NCBI GenBank assembly: GCA_036384915.1
Contig: DASVLJ010000027.1
Coordinates: 62,001 to 126,000, forward strand
Origin: PKWO01 sp036384915
GTDB lineage: Bacteria; Pseudomonadota; Gammaproteobacteria; Burkholderiales; Burkholderiaceae_D
Reading direction: 5' to 3'
Length of the DNA: 64,000 bases
Shown: piece by piece, positions 56,235 to 62,208 of the stretch
Layout of the letters: each line of letters opens with the position of its first letter
Position numbering within the stretch: the first letter of the stretch is position 1
The notes under the pieces: generated by a model
What the model was told of the DNA's origin: nothing
The model's input: the letters and a program-made list of their open reading frames with translations, nothing else
Databases searched by the model: none
Position numbers and translations under genes: made by a program

Positions 56235-56954
56235 TCAGATTTTCTCAAACACCAAATCCCAAACCCCGTGCCCCAGCTTCAATCCCCGATTCTCGAATTT
56301 CGTCACCGGCCGGTAAGCCGGACGTGGCGCATAGCCTTGCGCCGCATTGCGCAACGCCGGTTCGGCGCTCAGCACTTCCAGCATCTGCACGGCATAGTCT
56401 TCCCAATCGGTGGCGCAATGCAGATAGCCGCCAGTCATCAAGCGTGAAGCCAGCATCTGCACCAGCGGCCCCTGGATCAGGCGGCGCTTGTTGTGGCGCG
56501 CCTTGTGCCAGGGGTCGGGGAAGAACACGTGCACTCCCGCGAGTGTGCCCGGTGCGATCATATTGGTCAGCACCTCGACCGCATCGTGCTGGATGACGCG
56601 GATATTCTCCAGGTTTTGCTCGCCGATCAGCTTCAGCAAACTACCTACGCCCGGCGTGTGCACTTCGACACCGAGGAAATTCTTGTCCGGCAAGCCGGCC
56701 GCAATCTCGGCCGTGGTGCCACCCATGCCGAAACCGATTTCGAATATCGTCGGCGCCTTACGGCCAAAAGCCTGATCGAGATCGAGCAATTGCTTTTGAT
56801 AGGGCACACAAAAGCGCGGGCCCAGCGTCTCGATGGCGCGCGCCTGCGCCGGCGAAAGCCGGCCTGCACGCGTGACGAAGCTGCGGATGCGGTGTTCGGT
56901 CGGGTCGTAGAACAGCGGCTTGTCGCGCGTGTTCTTTGGGGTTTGGTCTGACAT
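56235..56954 (-). CDS. trmB: tRNA (guanine-N7-)-methyltransferase
   Basis: 239 residues. It methylates G46 in the variable loop of tRNAs with SAM. The SAM loop is IFEIGFGMGGTTAEIAAGL near residue 75, and the family signature is VHVFFPDPWHKARHNKRRLIQ near residue 149. C-terminal TKFENRGLKLGHGVWDLVF is conserved. It converges with recQ, and a tRNA array begins about 560 bases beyond its start. Confidence 0.97.
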   Translation of the reverse strand: MSDQTPKNTRDKPLFYDPTEHRIRSFVTRAGRLSPAQARAIETLGPRFCVPYQKQLLDLDQAFGRKAPTIFEIGFGMGGTTAEIAAGLPDKNFLGVEVHTPGVGSLLKLIGEQNLENIRVIQHDAVEVLTNMIAPGTLAGVHVFFPDPWHKARHNKRRLIQGPLVQMLASRLMTGGYLHCATDWEDYAVQMLEVLSAEPALRNAAQGYAPRPAYRPVTKFENRGLKLGHGVWDLVFEKI

Positions 56955-57094
56955 GTTGAGATTATAGGCGCGGGCTCCCCGGTGGGACGCGCCAGTGCTG
57001 CAATGAAGAGAAGCCGCGATTTTACAGGGAATTGTCGCTTGCCTTTGTCAGATGACCGCGCTTGTATCCAGACGTGTCAATGCAGGGCCGGAAT

Positions 57095-57182
57095 AATTTT
57101 GCATGGGCAAATAATTTTCTTTAAAAGAAAATATTTTGCTCCATATGCAAATAATTCTTGCAAATGCTTTTGCATCATGCAA
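57095..57182. promoter_or_regulatory. AT-rich palindrome and TGCAAA-repeat block
   Basis: The stretch stands out as AT-rich. It contains a 9-bp-arm palindrome centred on 57123, GCAAATAATT twice (57107 and 57147), and several TGCAAA/TTTGCA words. It precedes a small ORF and, further on, the tRNA array, so it may hold a strong or regulated promoter. Confidence 0.5.
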
Positions 57183-57235
57183 TACTGCACGCATTGCTCA
57201 AGCGTGAGCATAACGACAAAAGACAGGAAACGGCC

Positions 57236-57424
57236 ATGAAACAAACGATGAACCAGCAATACGCCAAGACCGGTACCACCCGGGCCGCGTTGCTGTTCGC
57301 GTTTTCCGATGCCTTGCTCACGCACACGCTGCGCGACCGCAGCTTGCGCTCGTCTTTGTTTTCGCCCCTCATGACCACAGACTCGCGCACCAGCATCATC
57401 CGGGGAGGCAACACTCCCAGTTGA
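57236..57424 (+). CDS. small ORF, unknown
   Basis: 62 residues with AGGAAA 7 bases before the ATG (MKQTMNQQYAKTGTTRAALL). No similarity is recognised. It is basic, without a clear membrane segment (a weak stretch RAALLFAFSDALLTH). It is followed by an intrinsic terminator at 57459 and preceded by an AT-rich control block, so it forms a compact independent unit. It could instead be a leader or a non-coding RNA whose frame is open by chance. Confidence 0.4.
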   Translation: MKQTMNQQYAKTGTTRAALLFAFSDALLTHTLRDRSLRSSLFSPLMTTDSRTSIIRGGNTPS

Positions 57425-57458
57425 GAAACACTCGACAGGCCGCACGGCCAAGGCAAAC

Positions 57459-57496
57459 AGCCCGGATGATTCGCAAGAAGTCCGGGCTTTTTGTTT
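57459..57496 (+). terminator. intrinsic terminator before the tRNA array
   Basis: AGCCCGGA (57459-57466) pairs with TCCGGGCT (57481-57488) and is followed by TTTTGTTT. It separates the small ORF from the first tRNA by 22 bases. Confidence 0.85.
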
Positions 57497-57518
57497 GGTT
57501 GCGGCAGTAAAGATTCAG

Positions 57519-57594
57519 GCAGAGATAGCTCAGCAGGTAGAGCGACGGGTTGAAAATCCGTGCCGCACTGGTTCGATTCCAGTTCTCTGCACCA
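57519..57594 (+). tRNA. tRNA-Phe(GAA)
   Basis: 76 nt cloverleaf with 7-bp acceptor stem GCAGAGA/TCTCTGC, D-arm GCTC/GAGC, anticodon loop TTGAAAA, T-arm ACTGG/CCAGT around TTCGATT, and encoded CCA. One G-T pair closes the anticodon stem. First gene of the array. Confidence 0.9.
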
Positions 57595-57603
57595 GTTGTA
57601 TGG

Positions 57604-57680
57604 CTCGCTTTAGCTCAGCGGAAAAGAGCGAGACGTTCCGAGCGTCTAGGTCGCTGGTTCAAATCCGGCAAGCGGGGCCA
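57604..57680 (+). tRNA. tRNA-Arg(CCG)
   Basis: 77 nt. Acceptor CTCGCTT pairs with AAGCGGG with one T-G pair, D-arm GCTC/GAGC, anticodon loop TTCCGAG giving CCG, T-stem GCTGG/CCGGC with one T-G pair, discriminator G and encoded CCA. Starting with C rather than G is unusual for tRNA-Arg, so processing may be atypical. Confidence 0.75.
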
Positions 57681-57757
57681 GAAGTGTTGCAGCAAATGCC
57701 GGCTTAGCTCAGTTGGAAGAGCTGCTGTTTTGTAAACAGCGGGTCGCTGGTTCGAAT

Positions 57758-57871
57758 CGTACTGCCCCACGAGATTTTTGTGGGGCAAGCAAGCCAACTG
57801 CTTGGCTTGCGCGTGCGATTCGAAGGACCGCGCTTGCAAGCGCGGTCGCGGCCTGCAGGATGTAGGCGAAT
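57758..57871 (+). other. structured 114-nt insert in the tRNA-Thr T-loop
   Basis: Contains an 8-bp hairpin (57763-57770 with 57780-57787), a 7-bp hairpin (57789-57795 with 57804-57810), then most of the 60-nt three-way-junction element shared with tRNA-Ser(CGA); the last base of that element, 57872, is the first base of the 3' T-stem. CGAATCGTAC at 57753-57762 is complementary to GTGCGATTCG at 57813-57822 (one G-T pair). No reading frame or group I core fits. Confidence 0.7.
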
Positions 57872-57872
57872 C
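57813..57872 (+). repeat. 60-nt three-way-junction element, copy 1 (in tRNA-Thr)
   Basis: Order: GTGCGATTCGAAG block, an 8-bp hairpin with 6-base loop (57826-57847), and a 25-base block (57848-57872) that folds into a 7-bp GCCTGCA/TGTAGGC hairpin. GATTCG (57817-57822) pairs with the terminal CGAATC (57867-57872). Copy 2 at 58242-58301 has the same length. Confidence 0.75.
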
Positions 57873-57894
57873 CAGCAGCCGGCACCAGGTTATG

Positions 57895-57987
57895 GGGGAT
57901 ATGGCAGAGAGGTCTATTGCGGCTGCCTTGAAAGCGGAAGGGCGCATTCGAGGTGCCCCGTGTGTTCGAATCACACTATCCCCGCCA
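57895..57987 (+). tRNA. tRNA-Ser(TGA)
   Basis: 93 nt class II tRNA. Acceptor GGGGATA/TATCCCC and T-stem GTGTG/CACAC are perfect; anticodon loop is CTTGAAA; a long variable arm is present; discriminator G and CCA. The outermost anticodon-stem pair is a G-A mismatch. Confidence 0.85.
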
Positions 57988-58005
57988 GTTTGTCTGATGT
58001 AGAAC

Positions 58006-58093
58006 GGAAGGTTGGCAGAGCGGTAATTGCAGCGGCTTGCTAAGCCGTGGCTCCAATCGGGGTCCGCTGGTTCGAATCCGGCACCTTCCGCCA
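58006..58093 (+). tRNA. tRNA-Ser(GCT)
   Basis: 88 nt class II tRNA. Acceptor GGAAGGT/ACCTTCC, anticodon loop TTGCTAA, variable arm, T-stem GCTGG/CCGGC with one T-G pair, discriminator G and CCA. Confidence 0.9.
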
Positions 58094-58102
58094 GAAAGTT
58101 TT

Positions 58103-58177
58103 GCCTCGTTAGCTCAGTGGAAGAGCGCCGGCTTGTCGAGCCGAGTGTCAGGAGTTCGACTCTCCTACGAGGCGCCA
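58103..58177 (+). tRNA. tRNA-Asp(GTC)
   Basis: 75 nt. Acceptor GCCTCGT/ACGAGGC, D-arm GCTC/GAGC with a short 7-base loop, anticodon loop TTGTCGA, T-stem AGGAG/CTCCT, discriminator G and CCA. The outermost anticodon-stem pair is C-A, so the gene may be diverged. Confidence 0.8.
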
Positions 58178-58183
58178 GTTTAT

Positions 58184-58316
58184 GGAGACGTGGCAGAGTG
58201 GTCTATCGCGGCAGGCTCGAACCCGGCATGCCCCAAACAGGGTGCGATTCGAAGCGCCGCGCCTACGAGCGCGGCGGCGGCCTGTAGAATGCGGGCGAAT
58301 CGTACCGTCTCCGCCA
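58184..58316 (+). tRNA. tRNA-Ser(CGA), interrupted in the T-arm
   Basis: 133 nt instead of about 90. Acceptor GGAGACG/CGTCTCC with GCCA end, serine-type D-arm, anticodon loop CTCGAAC and a short variable arm are present. The anticodon stem has one A-G mismatch. T-stem GTGCG (58242) and CGTAC (58301) are separated by an insert in place of the normal 7-base loop; the T-stem is the outer end of the inserted element's own 10-bp stem. Confidence 0.75.
58242..58301 (+). repeat. 60-nt three-way-junction element, copy 2 (in tRNA-Ser)
   Basis: Same order as copy 1: identical 13-base GTGCGATTCGAAG block, an 8-bp hairpin with 6-base loop (58255-58276), and a 25-base block (58277-58301) matching copy 1 at 21 of 25 bases. 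The third hairpin is GCCTGTA/TGCGGGC; the changed positions remain paired by G-T or Watson-Crick pairs. The outer stem extends to 10 bp with GTAC at 58302-58305. Confidence 0.75.
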
Positions 58317-58352
58317 GTAAAAGGTGTCCGGATTGCGGGCATCAAGTACCAC

Positions 58353-58430
58353 GCCGGTCTGAAGGGAATTGGCATACCTTCCTGCCTTAGAAGCAGGAGC
58401 TTCTCGGTTCGAGGCCGAGGGCCGGCACCA
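58353..58430 (+). tRNA. tRNA-Leu(TAG) with short variable loop
   Basis: 78 nt. Acceptor GCCGGTC/GGCCGGC, anticodon stem CCTGC/GCAGG with loop CTTAGAA, T-stem CTCGG/CCGAG, and ACCA end. The variable loop is only AGCTT, whereas bacterial tRNA-Leu normally has a long variable arm. Identity as Leu rests on the anticodon and D-arm. Confidence 0.75.
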
Positions 58431-58436
58431 ACTATT

Positions 58437-58524
58437 CGGCAAGTGGCGGAATCGGCAGACGCGGCAGGCTCAAACCCTGTCGGCCACGATGGCCATGCGA
58501 GTTCAAGCCTCGCCTTGCCGACCA
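58437..58524 (+). tRNA. tRNA-Leu(CAA)
   Basis: 88 nt class II tRNA. Acceptor CGGCAAG/CTTGCCG, D-arm GCG/CGC, anticodon loop CTCAAAC, variable arm GGCCA/TGGCC, T-stem GCGAG/CTCGC around TTCAAGC, then ACCA. The next tRNA begins 2 bases later. Confidence 0.88.
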
Positions 58525-58525
58525 G

Positions 58526-58613
58526 CGGACCGTGGCGCAGCAGGCAGACGCTCGCGACTTAAAATCGACGAGTCTCAACAGGAATGACGGTTCGAATCCG
58601 TCCGGTCCGGCCA
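58526..58613 (+). tRNA. tRNA-Leu(TAA)
   Basis: 88 nt. Acceptor CGGACCG/CGGTCCG, anticodon loop CTTAAAA, T-stem GACGG/CCGTC around TTCGAAT, discriminator G and CCA. The anticodon stem is irregular: three pairs next to the loop, then a bulged A before CTCG/CGAG. Leu tRNAs normally have discriminator A, so charging may be poor. Confidence 0.75.
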
Positions 58614-58633
58614 GGGGAAATGAAGGAAAGGCA

Positions 58634-58707
58634 TGGAGCGGGTGAAGGGAATCGAACCCTCGTATGAAGCTTGGGAAGCTGCCGTTCTACCATTGAACTA
58701 CACCCGC
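58634..58707 (-). tRNA. tRNA-Gly(CCC)
   Basis: 74 nt on the minus strand. Acceptor GCGGGTG/CACCCGC, D-arm GTTC/GAAC, anticodon loop TTCCCAA, T-stem GAGGG/CCCTT with TTCGATT, then TCCA. One C-T mismatch in the anticodon stem (28-42). It closely follows the canonical Gly(CCC) pattern and probably is the original resident tRNA here. Confidence 0.9.
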
Positions 58708-58846
58708 ACAATCTACATTTTACGCGGTTTTTGGCGCGTTTGACAAATTTGGATGGATCGGCAGTGTGATGGAAAATAGGATGGCCGATTCCTTTTTGCT
58801 GTGATGCCTTTTGATGTGGGGCTGACCGCAGTCTTCGTGAAAATTA

Positions 58847-59137
58847 CTACGGCCAGATGGAAGGGTGAATTTCCCGGTCAGAATATGCGCCTCTATTTTT
58901 TTGTACCTCTTTAACAATCTCGTCGATTGCGGTTGGGTCGTCTTTTATTATCCGTATTTCTTGACCAATTAGTCGAATGCTCACGTCAATTTGCGCAACC
59001 CCGCCGATCAATAATGTCAAAATCCAAACGTCGTCAACGTCAACCAACACATGCGACCAACGTTTTCCGAAATTACAGTCTTTTTCATAATTTCGAGCGT
59101 TCCTGCAATAATTAGGTCGCTGCTTCATGGATTTCAA
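58847..59137 (-). CDS. hypothetical protein in low-GC region
   Basis: 96 residues, not recognised. The middle is plausible protein (WSHVLVDVDDVWILTLLIGG, then VSIRLIGQEIRIIKDDPTAIDEIVKEVQKN). The region 58720-59380 is clearly less GC-rich than the rest. A 30-residue ORF (59227-59319, minus, MRHYVDAKLSRDEFRQKICE) lies just upstream, so this may be the remains of a longer acquired gene. The interval 59138-59384 holds nothing else I can support. Confidence 0.4.
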   Translation of the reverse strand: MKSMKQRPNYCRNARNYEKDCNFGKRWSHVLVDVDDVWILTLLIGGVAQIDVSIRLIGQEIRIIKDDPTAIDEIVKEVQKNRGAYSDREIHPSIWP

Positions 59138-59384
59138 AGACCTACCAGCTTCGTATGTCGGCGTGATGATGTTTTGTCCGTTGCGTCGGAGGCGCTATAT
59201 GCTGAAACGTTTTCAGCTGTGACATTTCAGCGCAAAGCATTAATAAAAGCGCCTCGTATCTCGCAGATTTTTTGGCGAAACTCGTCGCGGCTCAATTTTG
59301 CGTCGACGTAGTGCCTCATGTCGGTCTTCTATTTCTGAATGCGGCGCATTGGCCTGAATGGCAGGCCTCGAGGAAGTCCCATAG

Positions 59385-61850
59385 CTATTTCAAGGCCGGA
59401 CCCACTCGCTGTTCCCACATCCCTTTCAAAGCTTCATCGATATGCCGAGCAAACCGCGGGGCATCGAAAATCGGTGAGGCGAGCACTTGGCGGCGCAGGC
59501 CCGCACGCAACTGCGCTAGTTGCTGCAGATTGCCCGCATGGCGCACTGCCAGGCCGAGATATTCATCCGGTGTTGTTGCCACCCAATCCGATAATCCTGC
59601 ATTCTTTAGCAATCCCGCTCCTTGCCGCGACACGAAATGCTCTCCTGCCAGCGTGATGATGGGTACGCCCATCCACAAGGTTTCCGCACTGGTCGCGCCG
59701 CCTGTGTACGGGAACGGGTCGAGCGCAATATCGACGCGGTGATACGCCGCCAGATAAGCAGCGCGCTGTTGCGGCCCCTCCAGAATCATACGGTCGCCGG
59801 CTATGCCATGCGCGGCGAATCGTTCTAAGGTCCGCTCGCGGGTTGCTTCGTCTTTCAGGCTGCCGGCCTTGAGGAATAGTTTACTGGCCGGCAGTGCAGT
59901 GAGGATGCGCGACCAGAGTGCGACGGTACCTTCGTTCATCTTCAATAAGTTGTTGAAGCAGCCGAAGGTGAGGTAGCCGTTCGCAAGGCTGGGCAAAGGG
60001 CTGACTTCAATGTCCTTATCGGGAGCGGTGAAGCACAGGCGAGTCTCCGGCAGGCGCCAGATTTTTTCCGAGAAATTGATTTCTTCGCCCATCGGCAGTG
60101 TGCAAGGATCTGCAATCAGGTAATCTATCGCAGCAACCCCGGTCGTGGCGAAATAGCCTAGCCAACTGGCTTGCACTGGTGCGGGTTTCCAGGCAAATAC
60201 GGCGAGGCGGTTGTTCGCCGTATGCCCGTCAAGATCGATCAAAACGTCTATGCGGTCTTGATGTATCTTGTGCGCCAGGTTTTCGTCGGAAAGCGTCGCT
60301 ACATCGTGCCACTCGCTGCAGTTCGGCTTGATTCTAGCGGTGACGGAATCTGAAATTTTGTTGTGAAAATATACGATCAATTCACAGTGACGAGAGGGGT
60401 TGGCCGCCCATGCCTTGAAAATGCTTTCCGCGAAAAATCCGACCGGCCCATTGCGCAATTCGCCCGAAACAAATGCCACGCGCAAGCGGCGATTGGTCGC
60501 GGGTGCGCTCGTCCATTCGGAGAAAGGGCTCGCTAGCCGCGCAACCAAAGCGCCAAACCGCTTGGCCGCGCTTAGCATCTCGGCGGGCGAGCGGTTTTCC
60601 ATGTAGTTATAGGTGAATAACATGCTGCTGTGCGCAGCTGCCATGTCCGGATTGGCTTCAAGCGCACTTTCGTAGCAAGCGACTGCTTCGTCGAAGCGGC
60701 CCAGCATCAGCATCACGCTTCCCTTGTTGTTATACGCCTGAAAGTTAGGCTCGATACCCAGAGCTAAGTCGTATTGTTCTATTGCCAGATCAAGATGCCC
60801 GGATTCGCAGTAGATGTTGCCGCGATTGACATACGCGCCACTGTGCTTCGGTTGGCGTGCAATCAGTTCGGCGAAGCAAGACATGGCTTCATCGGTCTTA
60901 CCCTGGTTTTTCAAGGCTATGCCGAGATTGAGATAAGCCTCGGCGTAGTTCGGGTCTGCCGCCAAGGCTTGCCGATAGCAAGCGATTTCATCCTCGGCAT
61001 TATCTTGCGCCCGCAAGCTGACGCCGAGATTGTTCAGCAAACCGGCGGAGGTTTCGTCGAAGGCCAGGCCGCTGCGGTAAACCGATATGGCCTCGTCGTA
61101 TTTTCCTTGGCGATGCAATGCATTTCCAAGATTGAGGTACACGGCGATAAGACGAGGATCGATCGCCAGCGCCCTTTTGAAAACCTCTTCCGCTTGCATT
61201 GCTGCCTTATTTTTCAGCAGAGTCAAGCCGAGATTGGCGAGTATGTCAACTCTGCTTGGTTCGATCGCCAAGGCTCGTTCAAAGCTTGCCATGGCCGCCG
61301 GGAAATCGCCATCTTCAAATTGCAAATTCCCGAGATAAAACAAGAGATTCGCTGACACCGGATTCGCCGCGACACCGGCACTTACTATCCGTGTTGCCTC
61401 CCGCAAGCGACCTTGGGCCATCAGAAGCTGGCACAGGCTCAGGTAGGCAGGTTCCAAATCGGAAGCCGATTCGATGGCGCGACGATAGTGTTCACAGGCT
61501 GCTTCCGACTCCGATTTTGCTTGAAACAGCTTGCCAAGCAGATAGTGCGCGTCCGCATTGTCTGGACTGATGGACAGGGCGCGTTCCAGTGTGGCCTCAG
61601 CTTGCGCATAAAGCTCGCGCTCGCAGTAAATGTATCCCAGGCCGACGCAGGCACCGGCGAGCTGCGGCACCATCTCCAGAGCTTGGAGATAATATTGCTC
61701 TGCGTCATCGAGCTGGCCTTGCGCGAGACAAGCGTCGCCCAGCTTTTTGCAGGCGTTCGCATCAACGTATTCCTGTCGCGCTTGAAGAGGGGGGGCAGCA
61801 CCCGGCTTGTTGGCGGAATTCCGGAAGAGTTCTTTTAGTTTCCACAACAT
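59385..61850 (-). CDS. TPR-repeat O-GlcNAc transferase-like protein (SPINDLY/GT41 type)
   Basis: 821 residues from the ATG at 61850; a TTG at 61934 would add 28 residues without a better ribosome site. About 10-11 tetratricopeptide repeats fill residues 25-420 (for example YAEAYLNLGIALKNQGKTDEAMSCF). The C-terminal half is a GT41-type domain with RVAFVSGELRNGPVGFF, DVLIDLDGHTANNRLAVFAWKPAPVQASWLGYFATTG, and GGATSAETLWMGVPIITLAGEHFVSRQGAGLL. Such enzymes transfer sugars, often GlcNAc, to Ser/Thr of proteins. The target here is unknown; flagellins or pilins are typical in bacteria. Confidence 0.9.
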   Translation of the reverse strand: MLWKLKELFRNSANKPGAAPPLQARQEYVDANACKKLGDACLAQGQLDDAEQYYLQALEMVPQLAGACVGLGYIYCERELYAQAEATLERALSISPDNADAHYLLGKLFQAKSESEAACEHYRRAIESASDLEPAYLSLCQLLMAQGRLREATRIVSAGVAANPVSANLLFYLGNLQFEDGDFPAAMASFERALAIEPSRVDILANLGLTLLKNKAAMQAEEVFKRALAIDPRLIAVYLNLGNALHRQGKYDEAISVYRSGLAFDETSAGLLNNLGVSLRAQDNAEDEIACYRQALAADPNYAEAYLNLGIALKNQGKTDEAMSCFAELIARQPKHSGAYVNRGNIYCESGHLDLAIEQYDLALGIEPNFQAYNNKGSVMLMLGRFDEAVACYESALEANPDMAAAHSSMLFTYNYMENRSPAEMLSAAKRFGALVARLASPFSEWTSAPATNRRLRVAFVSGELRNGPVGFFAESIFKAWAANPSRHCELIVYFHNKISDSVTARIKPNCSEWHDVATLSDENLAHKIHQDRIDVLIDLDGHTANNRLAVFAWKPAPVQASWLGYFATTGVAAIDYLIADPCTLPMGEEINFSEKIWRLPETRLCFTAPDKDIEVSPLPSLANGYLTFGCFNNLLKMNEGTVALWSRILTALPASKLFLKAGSLKDEATRERTLERFAAHGIAGDRMILEGPQQRAAYLAAYHRVDIALDPFPYTGGATSAETLWMGVPIITLAGEHFVSRQGAGLLKNAGLSDWVATTPDEYLGLAVRHAGNLQQLAQLRAGLRRQVLASPIFDAPRFARHIDEALKGMWEQRVGPALK

Positions 61851-62208
61851 GGAGTCGTCAATGGCCGGAGGCGTGAGATTTTTGGTTTTCTTCGACGATG
61901 CGAAATGCAAAGCGGCTCGAGAGCTATCGAGCAAGGGAGACGGGATGCATACGTCGTCGGCTCCGGGTGCATTTTACGCAGATTTCAATCCGGATGACAA
62001 TTTGCCGATCCTCCATGTTTTAAGGAGCAGCCGTTTACTGCCAGCAAAGGATGCGTTCACGCATTCGGCAGCCTCAAGGAACTTCGACAGCGATGCGCCT
62101 TCAAATTTGCAAGTTGCAAGGCAATACCTCGTCGATTGGCAATGCATGCCATGTCGGCACGGCAATACGCCTTGTTAATGACAGATTCAACCGGCGAAGG
62201 AGGCCATC
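61851..62208. other. intergenic region without a supported gene
   Basis: 358 bases between the divergent TPR-glycosyltransferase and the 62209 gene. It is less GC-rich than the flanks. Short frames exist on both strands but none has a convincing start site or protein-like composition. It probably holds the promoters of both genes; an AGGAGG ribosome site lies at its right end. Confidence 0.5.

Larger units (their letters stand above)
57698..57887 (+). tRNA. tRNA-Thr(TGT), interrupted in the T-loop
   Basis: The 5' part (57698-57757) has acceptor GCCGGCT, D-arm GCTC/GAGC, anticodon loop TTTGTAA, T-stem GCTGG and loop TTCGAAT. The matching 3' part, T-stem CCAGC, acceptor AGCCGGC and ACCA, resumes at 57872. 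The 114 bases between them are a structured insert. Removing it restores a normal 76-nt tRNA. CGAATC is repeated at both edges (57753 and 57867). Whether mature tRNA is made is unknown. Confidence 0.75.

Noticed and set aside
57758..57871. Group I intron in tRNA-Thr
   Set aside because: 114 bases are too few for a group I core, no P/Q/R/S-like pairing is seen, and the site is the T-loop instead of the anticodon loop.
57753..57887. Two-piece (permuted) tmRNA
   Set aside because: The acceptor-like hairpin and T-arm are suggestive, but there is no tag-peptide frame, no pseudoknots and the length is far too short.
57519..58613. CRISPR array
   Set aside because: The regular spacing and repeated TTCGAAT words come from tRNA T-arms; there are no identical direct repeats with unique spacers.
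61974..62165. 63-codon minus-strand ORF between the TPR protein and the helical protein
   Set aside because: No ribosome site, no recognisable composition, and it lies in the likely promoter region of both neighbours.
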